From assembly GCF_026015625.1 (NCBI RefSeq), contig NZ_JAPDVG010000001.1, positions 2,683,001-2,747,000 of the forward strand: 64,000 nt of DNA. Reading direction: 5' to 3'. Made by a program: the position numbers and the translations under genes. How positions within the stretch are numbered: the stretch's first letter is position 1; every line of letters starts with the position of its first letter. Positions 33,131-42,164 of this stretch are shown one piece after another. The notes under the pieces were generated by a model. The model searched no databases. It saw only the letters and a program-made list of their open reading frames with translations, and was not told where the DNA came from. Source of the DNA: Segatella copri (lineage in GTDB: Bacteria; Bacteroidota; Bacteroidia; Bacteroidales; Bacteroidaceae).

Positions 33131-33763
33131 ATGGACAAACTGAAGAAAGAATTCGCATCTAAGTTATTGAAAGTAAAGGCTATCAAGTTGCAGCCTAATG
33201 ATCCATTCACATGGGCTTCTGGCTGGAAGTCACCATTCTATTGTGATAACCGCAAGACTCTCTCATTCCCAGAACTCCGCAATTATGTAAAGCTTGAGCT
33301 CGTTCACGCTATCCTGGAGCAGTTCCCAGAGGCTGATGCTGTAGCCGGAGTAGCTACTGGTGCCATCGCGCAGGGTGCTTTGGTTGCTGACGAACTGAAC
33401 ATGCCTTTCGTATACGTTCGTTCTAAACCAAAGGATCACGGTATGCAGAACCTCATCGAAGGTCAGCTCGACCCTAAGGCTAAGGTTGTGGTAGTAGAAG
33501 ACTTGATTTCTACCGGCGGCAGCTCTCTCAAGGCAGTAGAGGCTCTCCGCAAGAACGGCAACGAGATTGTGGGCATGGTAGCTAGCTACACCTATGGTTT
33601 CCCTATCGCCGAGAAGGCTTTTGCTGATGCTAACGTAAAGCTGGTTACTCTGACCGACTATGAGCACGTAGTGGCAGAGGCTCTGGAGACTGGCTATATC
33701 AAGCAGGAAGACGTAGAGTTGCTCCACGAGTGGCGCAAGGACCCAGCTAACTGGAAGAAGTAA
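33131..33763 (+). CDS. pyrE: Orotate phosphoribosyltransferase
   Basis: 210 residues. Motifs: 'FTWASGWKSPFYCDNRKTLSFPELR', 'AGVATGAIAQGALVADELNMPFVYVRSKPKDHG' and the PRPP-binding 'VVVVEDLISTGGSSL'. It makes orotidine-5'-phosphate from orotate and PRPP in pyrimidine synthesis. It starts a likely four-gene run with gaps of 19, 14 and 18 bp (SRPBCC-like protein, argH, lipoprotein). Codon choice is more biased than in neighbouring accessory genes, consistent with high expression. Confidence 0.96.
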   Translation: MDKLKKEFASKLLKVKAIKLQPNDPFTWASGWKSPFYCDNRKTLSFPELRNYVKLELVHAILEQFPEADAVAGVATGAIAQGALVADELNMPFVYVRSKPKDHGMQNLIEGQLDPKAKVVVVEDLISTGGSSLKAVEALRKNGNEIVGMVASYTYGFPIAEKAFADANVKLVTLTDYEHVVAEALETGYIKQEDVELLHEWRKDPANWKK

Positions 33764-33782
33764 TCAAGCTGACCCATCAATA

Positions 33783-34244
33783 ATGAGTACAAGTACATTC
33801 GAAAGTAATATCAAACAGATTCCTCACAAGCAGGAATCTGTTTACCGTACATTGAGCGATCTGAACAACCTGCAGATGCTCAAAGACCGCTTCGAGCAGG
33901 TGAAAGACCAGATTCCTGAGGACAAGAGAAAGGAAATGGAAAAGCTGAAGGACCTCAAGTTTGATAGCGACAGCATCTCTATCACAGCACCTATGGTGGG
34001 TGAAATCAAGATGCGCATCATTGACCGCGAGGAGCCTAAGACCATCAAGTTTGAAACAGAAAACAGCCCTGTTCCTTTCAACTTCTGGATTCAGCTACTC
34101 CCTACTGGCGAGTTCTCATGCAAAATGAAACTCACCATCAAGGCAGAACTTAACATGTTTATCAAGGGTATGGTGAAGAAGCCATTGCAGGAAGGCATCG
34201 AAAAAATTGCTGATGCGCTTGCGATGATTCCTTACCAGGATTAA
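33783..34244 (+). CDS. SRPBCC-fold (START/polyketide cyclase-like) protein
   Basis: 153 residues. The order of secondary elements fits the SRPBCC helix-grip fold: an N-terminal strand and helices (SVYRTLSDLNNLQMLKDRFEQV), a run of beta strands (SISITAPMVGEIKMRIIDREEPKTIKFETE.. FNFWIQLLPTGEFSCKMKLTIKAELN) and a long C-terminal helix (VKKPLQEGIEKIADALAMI). This fold binds hydrophobic ligands. No catalytic motif is visible and the ligand is unknown. It sits between pyrE and argH with very short gaps, so it is co-expressed with biosynthetic genes. Confidence 0.72.
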   Translation: MSTSTFESNIKQIPHKQESVYRTLSDLNNLQMLKDRFEQVKDQIPEDKRKEMEKLKDLKFDSDSISITAPMVGEIKMRIIDREEPKTIKFETENSPVPFNFWIQLLPTGEFSCKMKLTIKAELNMFIKGMVKKPLQEGIEKIADALAMIPYQD

Positions 34245-34258
34245 TAAATAAAGAAATT

Positions 34259-35596
34259 ATGGCACATAAACTTTGGGAAAAGAACTTCGAAGTAAACAAG
34301 GAAATTGAAAGATTCACCGTAGGAAGAGACCGCGAACTCGACCTCTATCTCGCCAAGTATGACGTGCTGGGTAGTATGGCACACATCACCATGCTCGAAA
34401 GCATCGGACTCCTGGAGAAAGATGAACTCACCCAGCTCCTTGCTGAACTGAAAAACATCTACGCCATCGCCGACAAGGGCGAATTCGTAATAGAAGACGG
34501 CGTGGAAGACGTTCATTCCCAGGTAGAACTGATGCTCACCCAGAAACTGGGCGACATGGGCAAGAAGATTCATTCGGGCAGATCACGCAACGACCAGGTT
34601 CTTGTAGACCTCAAACTCTTCACCCGTCATGAGTTGAAGGAGATTGTGGACGCCGTGAAGATTCTCTTCGACGAGCTGATTCAGAAGAGCAACCAGTATA
34701 AGGACGTGCTGATGCCGGGCTACACCCATCTGCAGGTGGCTATGCCTTCATCATTCGGTCTCTGGTTTGGCGCTTATGCTGAAGGACTTGCCGATGACAT
34801 GCTCTTCCTTCAGGCTGCTTACCGCATGACAAACCGCAACCCGTTGGGTAGTGCTGCCGGCTATGGAAGTTCATTCCCATTGAACCGCACCATGACCACC
34901 GAACTTCTCGGTTTCGACAGCATGGACTATAATGTGGTATATGCACAAATGGGCAGAGGAAAGATGGAGCGCAACGTGGCTTTCGCCATGACTACCGTGG
35001 CAGGAACTTTGGCAAAGATGGCTTTCGACGCCTGTATGTTCAACTGTCAGAACTTCGGTTTCGTGAAATTGCCTAAGGAGTGCACCACCGGTTCGAGCAT
35101 CATGCCACACAAGAAGAATCCAGACGTATTCGAGTTGATTCGCGCCAAGAGCAACAAGCTCCAGAGCCTTCCACAACAGGTAATGCTCATCATGAACAAC
35201 CTGCCAGTAGGCTATTTCCGCGATCTCCAGATTATCAAGGAAGTGTTCCTCCCTGCCTTCGACGAGTTGAAGGACTGTCTGCAGATGGCTGCCTACATCA
35301 TCAACAAGATGGAGGTGAACGAGCATATTCTTGACGATCCTCGCTACGACCCTATGTTCTCAGTAGAAGAAGTGAACCAGCTTGCAGCCAACGGAATGCC
35401 ATTCCGCGATGCTTACAAGAAGGTAGGACTGGAAATCGAGGCTGGCGAATTCAAGCCAAACAAGGATATTCATCATACTCACGAAGGCAGCATCGGCAAT
35501 CTCTGCAACGACAAGATTCAGGCGCTGATGGAGCAGACTCTCTCTGAGTTCCACTTCGAGCGCATGGAGAATGCCGAGAAGAATCTTCTGAAATAA
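34259..35596 (+). CDS. argH: Argininosuccinate lyase
   Basis: 445 residues. Fumarase/aspartase superfamily signature 'GSSIMPHKKNPDVFELIR' with the catalytic Ser loop. Substrate-binding 'HSGRSRNDQV', 'YTHLQVAMPSSFGLWF' and 'NPLGSAAGYGSSFPLNR' are also present. It cleaves argininosuccinate to arginine and fumarate, the last step of arginine synthesis. It lies in the pyrE run; a link between pyrimidine and arginine genes is sensible because both use carbamoyl phosphate. Confidence 0.96.
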   Translation: MAHKLWEKNFEVNKEIERFTVGRDRELDLYLAKYDVLGSMAHITMLESIGLLEKDELTQLLAELKNIYAIADKGEFVIEDGVEDVHSQVELMLTQKLGDMGKKIHSGRSRNDQVLVDLKLFTRHELKEIVDAVKILFDELIQKSNQYKDVLMPGYTHLQVAMPSSFGLWFGAYAEGLADDMLFLQAAYRMTNRNPLGSAAGYGSSFPLNRTMTTELLGFDSMDYNVVYAQMGRGKMERNVAFAMTTVAGTLAKMAFDACMFNCQNFGFVKLPKECTTGSSIMPHKKNPDVFELIRAKSNKLQSLPQQVMLIMNNLPVGYFRDLQIIKEVFLPAFDELKDCLQMAAYIINKMEVNEHILDDPRYDPMFSVEEVNQLAANGMPFRDAYKKVGLEIEAGEFKPNKDIHHTHEGSIGNLCNDKIQALMEQTLSEFHFERMENAEKNLLK

Positions 35597-35614
35597 AGAC
35601 TGAAAGGTTTCTGC

Positions 35615-36223
35615 ATGAAGAATAGCATATATAATAAGGTGAAGAGCATGGCTGGAATAGCTATGCTCTTACTTTGTTCGTGCGATGCAGAAAACAGCAT
35701 CAGCACCAAATATCCCTGCCAGTTCTATTTCAAGTCGCAATACCATCCGGGCACAAGTCTGGAAACAGCCCTCAACGGAACGGGCATCTACACGATGGTT
35801 AGCGCCAAAAAGGTGAATGGAGCCTGGAATATCTATTCTACATTAAACGATGGAAAAAAACAGACGGAAACCATCATCCTCTCTACAGCGAAGGAGAATT
35901 ATGCCAACTATACCTATCTGGGAGCGGGCAACGACCCTAAAGATGCCAAAAAGAACGGCTTCATCATGGGATTATCCAACTTCAGCGGACCTGTAGCCTG
36001 GGACCGCCAATGCCCCAACTGTCTGGAACAATATGGCGGCACCAACTATCCGCTGGAATGGACCGGCAACCGCCAATCGGTAATTTGCGACAAATGTAAA
36101 CGCATCTACAGCCTGGAAAACGGAACCATCACAAGCGGCGGAAAGAGCAAAAGCGACAAGCCGCTGATGCAATATCGGGTAACCTACGGTGGCAAAGGAA
36201 CCGATATATACGTGGGAAACTAA
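35615..36223 (+). CDS. Lipoprotein with two CxxC pairs
   Basis: 202 residues. A lipobox-type signal (MAGIAMLLLCSCDAENS) predicts lipid attachment at the second Cys. The mature part ends with two Cys pairs about 30 residues apart ('RQCPNCLEQYG' and 'VICDKCKRIYSLENGTI'), a likely structural zinc or iron-sulfur site. The spacing and 'YSLENG..TSGG' tail recall Rieske-type ends, but the required His residues are missing, so a zinc ribbon is more likely. It follows argH by 18 bp in the same direction. Function unknown. Confidence 0.72.
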   Translation: MKNSIYNKVKSMAGIAMLLLCSCDAENSISTKYPCQFYFKSQYHPGTSLETALNGTGIYTMVSAKKVNGAWNIYSTLNDGKKQTETIILSTAKENYANYTYLGAGNDPKDAKKNGFIMGLSNFSGPVAWDRQCPNCLEQYGGTNYPLEWTGNRQSVICDKCKRIYSLENGTITSGGKSKSDKPLMQYRVTYGGKGTDIYVGN

Positions 36224-36306
36224 GCTGAAACGGAGGGCAAACGAAAAAAATGGCGCTTTCTTGTCTTAAAAAATGTAAATCGTTTGGAGATTTAAAGAAA
36301 TAGCAT

Positions 36307-36314
36307 TACCTTTG
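36307..36314 (+). promoter_or_regulatory. TAnnTTTG promoter box for tRNA genes
   Basis: TACCTTTG, 12 bp before tRNA-Gly; probably drives both tRNAs. Confidence 0.7.
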
Positions 36315-36326
36315 CACCCACATAAC

Positions 36327-36399
36327 GCGGAAATAGCTCAGTTGGTAGAGCACAACCTTGCCAAGGTTGGGGTCGCGGGTCCGAGTCCCGTTTTCCGCT
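36327..36399 (+). tRNA. tRNA-Gly (GCC)
   Basis: 73 nt. Acceptor GCGGAAA/TTTCCGC, D loop AGTTGGTAGA, anticodon loop TTGCCAA giving GCC, and T arm GCGGGTCCGAGTCCCGT. The discriminator is T and no CCA is encoded. Confidence 0.97.
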
Positions 36400-36419
36400 C
36401 AACTCTTAACGTTTACCAT

Positions 36420-36505
36420 GCCGCAATGGTGGAATTGGTAGACACGAGGGACTTAAAATCCCTTGGCCAGTAATGGCTGTGCGGGTTCGAGTCCCGCTCG
36501 CGGCA
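36420..36505 (+). tRNA. tRNA-Leu (TAA)
   Basis: 86 nt with a long variable arm (TTGGCCAGTAATGGCTGT), as expected for leucine. The anticodon loop CTTAAAA gives TAA, and the T arm is GCGGGTTCGAGTCCCGC. One acceptor-stem mismatch (A-C) is present. It lies 20 bp after tRNA-Gly. Confidence 0.96.
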
Positions 36506-36522
36506 CCTTAAAGTTTTTCCTT

Positions 36523-37530
36523 ATGAAAAAATTTGCTTACATCCTCATTTTATTCATTACGCTGGTCTTAACATCATGTGGTGTTAGCAGTGGGCATTTC
36601 AAGTTTGAAGGCAAATTTCTCAATATGAATCAAGGCGAGTTTTATGTATACAGTCCTGACGGGGGCTTCGAAGGCGTTGACACCATCAAGGTAGAAGGCG
36701 GCCGTTTCACTTTCGAAACTGAATGTAAGGAAGATTTTACCATTATGCTTGTTTTCCCTAATTTCTCTGAGCAGCCTATCTTCGCAAAATCGGGCAAATC
36801 AGTAGAAATCAAGGCAGATGCTTCGCACCTTAAGGAAATGGAGGTAAGCGGAACCGAGGATAACGAACTGATGACAAAATTCCGCAAGAACATCTTGAAA
36901 GATACGCCACCTGAGGCTAAAAAGCATGCTGAAGACTTCGTCAGAGAACATCCGAATTCTGTGTGCAGCATCTATCTGATCAAAAAATACTTCATCACTT
37001 CTACACAACCTGATTACCGCAAGGCGCTCTCACTCATCAATATCGTAGAGAAGGAACAGCCTAAAAACGGACAGTTGGCTAAGATGAAGCAGTTGGCAGA
37101 AACCATGAAGAATGTAGGCACCGGTGCAACCCTGCCTTCATTTACAGCATACGATATCAATGGAAAACTCGTTTCCAGTACAGAAATGAGCAGCGCTCCG
37201 GTTGCCGTAATCTACACCTGGGCTACCTATAACTATGACAGCCAGGACATGCAGCGCGAACTGAAGAGCCGTCAGAAGAAATCGAACGGCAAGCTTAAGC
37301 TGATGGCTTTCTGTCTGGATGCCAGCAAGAGCGAATGCAAGAACAACATCAAGCGCGACTCTATCGCATGCCCTATCATCTGCAACGGCGAAATGCTGGA
37401 AGACAAGACCTTGAAGAAGTTGGGATTGGGAAACCTTCCTGACAACATCATACTTCAAAATGGTAAAATCATCGCCCGAGGCATGAAAAAGCAAGAGCTT
37501 TACAATAAGCTCGACCAACTGCTAAAATAA
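36523..37530 (+). CDS. Lipoprotein with DUF4369-like and degenerate thioredoxin-like domains
   Basis: 335 residues from the ATG at 36523; an upstream in-frame ATG lies inside tRNA-Leu. Lipobox signal 'LFITLVLTSCGVSSG'. The N-terminal half (FKFEGKFLNMNQGEFYVYSPDGGFEGVDTIKVEGGRF) fits the DUF4369 domain common before Bacteroidota thioredoxins. The C-terminal half has the thioredoxin fold (ATLPSFTAYDINGKLVSS.. NLPDNIILQNGKIIARGM), but where CxxC is expected it reads 'TWATYNYDSQ'. Redox activity is therefore unlikely; it may be a binding or folding partner. It stands behind the tRNAs. Confidence 0.8.
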   Translation: MKKFAYILILFITLVLTSCGVSSGHFKFEGKFLNMNQGEFYVYSPDGGFEGVDTIKVEGGRFTFETECKEDFTIMLVFPNFSEQPIFAKSGKSVEIKADASHLKEMEVSGTEDNELMTKFRKNILKDTPPEAKKHAEDFVREHPNSVCSIYLIKKYFITSTQPDYRKALSLINIVEKEQPKNGQLAKMKQLAETMKNVGTGATLPSFTAYDINGKLVSSTEMSSAPVAVIYTWATYNYDSQDMQRELKSRQKKSNGKLKLMAFCLDASKSECKNNIKRDSIACPIICNGEMLEDKTLKKLGLGNLPDNIILQNGKIIARGMKKQELYNKLDQLLK

Positions 37531-37572
37531 ATACTTTCGAGCTAGTCAAGAACCCATAAAAAGCACGCCTAT

Positions 37573-39123
37573 ATGTTAGTAAAGACATATTGTGCAGCAG
37601 TTAACGGACTAGAAGTAACTACTGTAACCGTAGAAGTAAGCCTCAACAGAGGCGTCATGTACCACCTCACAGGCTTAGGCGACGAGGCGGTTAAGGAGAG
37701 CCGTAACCGAATTTCAGCAGCTCTCCAGTATAGCGGCTTCAAATTTCCGATAGCCGACATCACTATCAATCTGGCTCCAGCTGACCTCAGGAAAGAGGGC
37801 AGCAGTTTCGACTTGCCGCTTGCAATCGGACTTCTAGGCGCCAACAACAACATTCCCGAAGATCATCTGAAAGAGTACATGATGGTAGGCGAGCTGAGCC
37901 TTGACGGTACGCTCCAGCCTATCAAAGGTGCCCTGCCGATAGCTATCAGAGCCAGAGCAGAGCACTTTAAGGGACTGATTGTGCCGGAACAGAACGCTCG
38001 GGAAGCGGCTGTCGTAAACAATCTTGAGGTTTACGGCATGAAAACGCTTTTCGAAGTCATACAATTCATGAGCGACAGAAGCAATCCTTCTCCTACAATT
38101 GTTGACACCCGCAAGGAATTTTACGAAAACCAGACACATTGTGAATACGATTATGCCGATGTTCGCGGTCAGGAGAACGTGAAAAGAGCGCTCGAAGTGG
38201 CTGCGGCTGGCGGACACAACCTGATTATGGTAGGTCCTCCAGGTTCCGGAAAGTCGATGATGGCAAAACGTTTGCCGTCTATTCTTCCTCCCCTCACGCT
38301 CTCTGAGAGTCTGGAAACAACACAGATTCACTCCATTGCAGGCAAACTGGGCAAGAATGTATCACTCATTTCCCAACGCCCGTTCCGGTCTCCTCACCAT
38401 ACCATCTCTCAAGTGGCTCTGGTAGGAGGTGGAACTTCACCACAACCGGGAGAAATATCGCTCGCCCATAATGGCGTTCTGTTCTGCGATGAACTTCCGG
38501 AGTTCAATAAAACCACTCTGGAAGTACTCCGCCAGCCTTTGGAAGACCGCCACATCAACATCAGCAGAGCGAAATATTCTACAGATTACCCATGTTCATT
38601 CATGTTTGTGGCAAGTATGAACCCTTGTCCATGCGGATATTATGGTGATCCGACACATCGCTGTGTCTGCACGCCAGGCCAGATTCAAAGATACATGAAC
38701 AAGATTTCGGGTCCGTTACTCGACCGCATCGACATCCAATGCGAAATCAGTCCCGTTCCTTTCCAGGACATATCGAAGGCAGCACCAGGTGAGCCTAGTG
38801 CCAAGATCAGAGAAAGAGTCATCAAGGCAAGAGAAGTTCAGGCCGAAAGATTCAAAGATTATAAAGGCATCCATTGCAACGCCCAGATGACAGAAAGAAT
38901 GATTCATCAGTTTGCCGAACCCGACGAACGAGGCATAGAACTGCTCCGAATGGCAATGGAGAAGCTTTCTTTGTCAGCCAGAGCCTATAACAGAATCCTG
39001 AAAGTGGCACGAACCATTGCTGATTTGGCAGGAAGTGAACAGATTAAGCCTGACCATATAGCAGAAGCCGTGGGATACAGAACCCTCGACAGAGGCGATT
39101 GGGCAGAAAGAGGACATTTATAA
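37573..39123 (+). CDS. comM: YifB/ComM-family Mg-chelatase-like AAA+ ATPase
   Basis: 516 residues. N-terminal ChlI-like domain (LSNRGVMYHLTGLGDEAVKESRNRI-type sequence; ADLRKEGSSFDLPLAIGLL), then AAA+ with Walker A 'GPPGSGKSMMAKRLP', Walker B 'VLFCDELPEF' and a zinc-like Cys cluster 'NPCPCGYYGDPTHRCVC'. A C-terminal Mg-chelatase domain ends 'AEAVGYRTLD'. ComM-type helicases promote branch migration during uptake and integration of foreign DNA. Together with the ComF-like gene at 32288 this hints at, but does not prove, DNA uptake ability. Confidence 0.93.
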   Translation: MLVKTYCAAVNGLEVTTVTVEVSLNRGVMYHLTGLGDEAVKESRNRISAALQYSGFKFPIADITINLAPADLRKEGSSFDLPLAIGLLGANNNIPEDHLKEYMMVGELSLDGTLQPIKGALPIAIRARAEHFKGLIVPEQNAREAAVVNNLEVYGMKTLFEVIQFMSDRSNPSPTIVDTRKEFYENQTHCEYDYADVRGQENVKRALEVAAAGGHNLIMVGPPGSGKSMMAKRLPSILPPLTLSESLETTQIHSIAGKLGKNVSLISQRPFRSPHHTISQVALVGGGTSPQPGEISLAHNGVLFCDELPEFNKTTLEVLRQPLEDRHINISRAKYSTDYPCSFMFVASMNPCPCGYYGDPTHRCVCTPGQIQRYMNKISGPLLDRIDIQCEISPVPFQDISKAAPGEPSAKIRERVIKAREVQAERFKDYKGIHCNAQMTERMIHQFAEPDERGIELLRMAMEKLSLSARAYNRILKVARTIADLAGSEQIKPDHIAEAVGYRTLDRGDWAERGHL

Positions 39124-39223
39124 TCATAAAGAAGATATATGTAAAAGGATAAAAATCCGTTTTTTCCTATCATTCGCTCTAAAAAGTTGGATTTATAAAG
39201 AAAAAAAGGGAGAAAAATAGAAG

Positions 39224-39269
39224 AATAGCCATTTTAAAATAGTTACAAACCTGTTTTAGAATGGCTATT
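39224..39269 (+). terminator. Hairpin after comM
   Basis: AATAGCCATTTTAAAA pairs with TTTTAGAATGGCTATT (one mismatch), followed by T-rich sequence. Confidence 0.7.
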
Positions 39270-39290
39270 TTCTTTTGTCATTACGAAAAT

Positions 39291-39447
39291 ATTACCCCAT
39301 GAAGACAAAAGTACCACAAAAAACAGACAAAAACGAATAGTAAAATCGTCCAAGACGGGGTAATTTCTATTCTCTAAGGTGTAATAATTGATTTTAATTA
39401 CCTTTTAAATTTACAAAAATCACTAATTCTAATAAAAATTACCCCAT
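39291..39447. promoter_or_regulatory. Repeated ATTACCCCAT sites upstream of a small transcript
   Basis: ATTACCCCAT occurs at 39291-39300 and 39438-39447, with an inverted GGGGTAAT at 39357-39364. The last copy overlaps the expected -33 region of the promoter at 39467. This spacing suggests an operator for a looping regulator; the protein is unknown. Confidence 0.45.
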
Positions 39448-39466
39448 ATAGGATAAAAAAATGCAT

Positions 39467-39474
39467 TACCTTTG
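39467..39474 (+). promoter_or_regulatory. TAnnTTTG promoter box of small transcript
   Basis: TACCTTTG, 63 bp before the 32-residue frame. Confidence 0.65.
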
Positions 39475-39537
39475 CAACCGTAAAAAGAAAGTTAGCACAA
39501 CGCTAGTTTAATTATTAACAACAAAACTATTAAGATT

Positions 39538-39636
39538 ATGGATTGCATTTTTAAAATTACAAACGCAGTAAAGAAGATTGGTTTCGTAATTCTTCTTGCA
39601 GAGTTGGCCGTTATCGCCTATATGAACGTAATGTAA
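39538..39636 (+). CDS. Membrane microprotein, 32 residues
   Basis: The frame starts MDCIFKITNAVKKIGFVILL and continues AELAVIAYMNVM, then stops. It has a basic N-terminal half and one hydrophobic helix, the usual build of single-pass membrane microproteins. It has its own promoter (39467), and the transcript would end at a strong terminator at 39815-39847. It is not homologous to anything I recognise. That it is translated is inference from the promoter, the ATG position and the amphipathic-to-hydrophobic composition. Confidence 0.6.
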   Translation: MDCIFKITNAVKKIGFVILLAELAVIAYMNVM

Positions 39637-39768
39637 GAAATCTCTCTATAGATATAAATATATAAGGAGGAAGTTTTCTACATACTAAGGTAATTAGATT
39701 GTAAAAGGTCAACAACATAAGTTGTCAAAACGAATAAGCTCTTAGAAAAAGTAAATGATAATAATTAG

Positions 39769-39847
39769 GTACAGTCCTATCAGGGAGGAGTCTGATGGAA
39801 ATGTACAAGATGGGAGGCTCTTGCAGAGATGCGAAGGGCCTTTTTTT
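39769..39847 (+). ncRNA. Structured RNA element ending in a strong terminator
   Basis: GTACA..TGTAC (39769-39773, 39802-39806) encloses a second stem CTATCAG/CTGATGG with the purine-rich loop GGAGGAGT. A terminator follows: AGGCTCTT (39815-39822) pairs with AAGGGCCT (39834-39841), then seven T residues. It forms the 3' end of the small transcript and lies ~160 bp before metG. It could be a leader or attenuator of metG, a stable small RNA, or just a 3' UTR. Confidence 0.55.
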
Positions 39848-39897
39848 GTATCCAGCCCTACGCTATCCTTACTATAAAAACACTAAAGAACCCAGCT

Positions 39898-39920
39898 TTT
39901 TACACCTTATTATATATATA
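39898..39920 (+). repeat. 23-bp motif shared upstream of metG and fabI
   Basis: TTTTACACCTTATTATATAT plus ATA; an identical copy lies at 53522-53544. Both are upstream of essential housekeeping genes (86 bp and 55 bp before the start). Confidence 0.6.
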
Positions 39921-39967
39921 AGTAAGAAAAAGCGACGATAATTCTTTCTTATCTCCAACATTTTTTG

Positions 39968-39975
39968 TAATTTTG
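39968..39975 (+). promoter_or_regulatory. TAnnTTTG promoter box for metG
   Basis: TAATTTTG, 30 bp before the ATG at 40006; it excludes the in-frame start at 39973. Confidence 0.65.
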
Positions 39976-40005
39976 CAGCCAAATAACAAAAATATATTAG
40001 CTAAT

Positions 40006-42072
40006 ATGGAACAAAAGAACTTTAAACGTACTACCGTGACTGCGGCTTTGCCTTATGCCAACGGTGGTGTGCACATCGGTCACCTGGCAGGTGTATACGT
40101 GCCAGCCGATATCTATGTTCGCTATCTCCGCCTCAAGAAGCAGGATGTTGTCTTCATCGGCGGTAGCGATGAGCATGGTGTACCTGTTACTATCCGTGCC
40201 AAGAAAGAGGGAATTACCGTTCAGGAGGTGGTTGACCGCTATCACAATCTCATCAAGAAGAGCTTCGAGGACTTCGGAATCTCTTTTGATATTTACAGCC
40301 GTACCACTTCGCCTACTCACAATAAGTTTGCTTCAGACTTCTTCCGCACACTCTACGACAAGGGCGTATTGGAAGAAAAGGTAGAGGAGCAGTTCTGCGA
40401 CGAGGTAACAGGCGAATTCCTTACCGACCGTAATATCGTAGGTACTTGTCCTCGCTGTGGTGCAGAGGGTGCTTATGGAGACCAATGCGAGAAATGTGGT
40501 GCTACCCTCTCTCCTGAGGAGCTCATCAACCCTACCAACAAGAACAACCCAGGTCATGGTCTCGTAAAGAAGCCTACCAAGAACTGGTATCTTCCATTGA
40601 ACAAGTATCAGGATTGGTTGAAGAAGTGGATTCTGGAAGGCCACAAAGAGTGGCGTACCAATGTTTACGGCCAATGCAAGAGTTGGTTGGACATGGATCT
40701 TCAGCCACGTGCGATGACACGCGACTTGGATTGGGGTATTCCTGTTCCAGTAGAGGGAGCAGATGGAAAGGTGCTCTACGTTTGGTTCGATGCACCTATC
40801 GGTTACATCTCAAATACCAAAGAACTCTGCGATGCTCATCCAGAAAAGTGGGGAACATGGCAGAAGTGGTGGCAGGATCCTGAAACACGTCTTGTTCACT
40901 TCATCGGTAAGGACAATATCGTGTTCCACTGCATCATCTTCCCTACTATGCTGAAGGCTCACGGCGACTATATCTTGCCAGACAACGTACCAGCCAACGA
41001 GTTCCTGAACCTGGAGGATGATAAGATTTCAACATCCCGCAACTGGGCTGTATGGTTGCACGAGTATCTCGTAGATTTGCCAGGCAAGCAGGATGTATTG
41101 CGCTATGTATTGACAGCCAATGCGCCTGAGACCAAGGACAACAACTTTACCTGGAAGGATTTCCAGGAGCGCAACAACTCTGAGTTGGTTGCCGTTTACG
41201 GTAACTTCGTAAACCGTGCCCTCCAGCTCACCAAGAAGTATTGGGGCGGCGTAGTTCCTGCCTGTGGTGAATTGCAGGAGGTAGATGAGAAGGCTATCGC
41301 TGAGTTCAAGGACGTGAAGGAGAAGGTTGAGCAGTATCTTAACGTATTCAAGTTCCGCGAGGCTCAGAAAGAGGCTATGAACCTGGCTCGTATCGGTAAC
41401 CGATACATCACAGAGTGTGAGCCTTGGAAGGTTTGGAAGACCGATCCTAAGCGTGTGGAGACCATCCTGAACATCTCCCTGCAGCTGGTTGCCAACCTCG
41501 CCATCGCCTTCGAGCCATTCTTGCCATTCTCTTCAGAGAAGCTCCGCAAGATGATCAATATGCCTAACTTCGAGTGGACTCAGCTCGGCAGCACAGATTT
41601 GCTCAAGGCTGGTACCCAGCTCGGTGAGCCTGAATTGCTCTTCGAGAAGATTGAGGATGAGGTTATCGAAAGACAGCTCCAGAAGCTCGCTGACACCAAG
41701 AAGGCTAACGAGGAGGCTTCTTATCAGGCTGCTCCTATCAAGCCAGAGGTTAGCTTCGATGATTTCGAGAAACTCGATATCCGCGTAGGTCACATTCTGA
41801 ACTGCGAGAAGGTAAAGAAGTCTAAGAAACTCCTGAAGTTCACCATCGACGATGGTTCTGGCGTAGAGCGCACCATCTGCTCAGGTATCGCAGCCTACTA
41901 CGAGCCAGAGCAGCTGATCGGCAAGGACGTATTGTTCGTAGCCAACTTTGCTCCTCGCAAGATGATGGGCATCGAGAGTCAGGGTATGATTCTGAGTGCT
42001 GTCAACTTCGACGGCTCATTGAACGTAACTTCTCTCCTTGGCAAGGTTAAGCCAGGAAGCCAGGTTGGATAA
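40006..42072 (+). CDS. metG: Methionyl-tRNA synthetase
   Basis: 688 residues. Class I signature '[13 protein letters not shown]' (HIGH) and 'DKISTSRNW' at the KMSKS position. A four-Cys zinc knuckle ([18 protein letters not shown]) is present in the connective domain. The C-terminal tRNA-binding OB domain begins near residue 580 ([24 protein letters not shown].. [15 protein letters not shown]). It charges tRNA-Met for translation. The KMSKS variant is KISTS, which keeps the catalytic Lys. A hairpin terminator follows at 42107-42141. Confidence 0.97.
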   Translation: MEQKNFKRTTVTAALPYANGGVHIGHLAGVYVPADIYVRYLRLKKQDVVFIGGSDEHGVPVTIRAKKEGITVQEVVDRYHNLIKKSFEDFGISFDIYSRTTSPTHNKFASDFFRTLYDKGVLEEKVEEQFCDEVTGEFLTDRNIVGTCPRCGAEGAYGDQCEKCGATLSPEELINPTNKNNPGHGLVKKPTKNWYLPLNKYQDWLKKWILEGHKEWRTNVYGQCKSWLDMDLQPRAMTRDLDWGIPVPVEGADGKVLYVWFDAPIGYISNTKELCDAHPEKWGTWQKWWQDPETRLVHFIGKDNIVFHCIIFPTMLKAHGDYILPDNVPANEFLNLEDDKISTSRNWAVWLHEYLVDLPGKQDVLRYVLTANAPETKDNNFTWKDFQERNNSELVAVYGNFVNRALQLTKKYWGGVVPACGELQEVDEKAIAEFKDVKEKVEQYLNVFKFREAQKEAMNLARIGNRYITECEPWKVWKTDPKRVETILNISLQLVANLAIAFEPFLPFSSEKLRKMINMPNFEWTQLGSTDLLKAGTQLGEPELLFEKIEDEVIERQLQKLADTKKANEEASYQAAPIKPEVSFDDFEKLDIRVGHILNCEKVKKSKKLLKFTIDDGSGVERTICSGIAAYYEPEQLIGKDVLFVANFAPRKMMGIESQGMILSAVNFDGSLNVTSLLGKVKPGSQVG

Positions 42073-42106
42073 AGAATCATAGAATCATCTGATTATCAGA
42101 TAAGGT

Positions 42107-42141
42107 AAAAGCCTCAAATCCTTTGCGGATTTGAGGCTTTT
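42107..42141 (+). terminator. metG terminator
   Basis: Perfect 15-bp stem AAAAGCCTCAAATCC/GGATTTGAGGCTTTT around TTTGC. Confidence 0.9.
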
Positions 42142-42164
42142 CTTATTTCTATCCAAATATTCTT

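Noticed and set aside
39769..39847. T-box or SAM riboswitch controlling metG
   Set aside because: No T-box sequence or SAM-aptamer core could be seen, and metG has its own promoter after the terminator.
39756..39878. A 39-codon frame (MIIIRYSPIREESDG..) through the structured RNA
   Set aside because: It runs through the terminator hairpin and T-run, and composition is not convincing.
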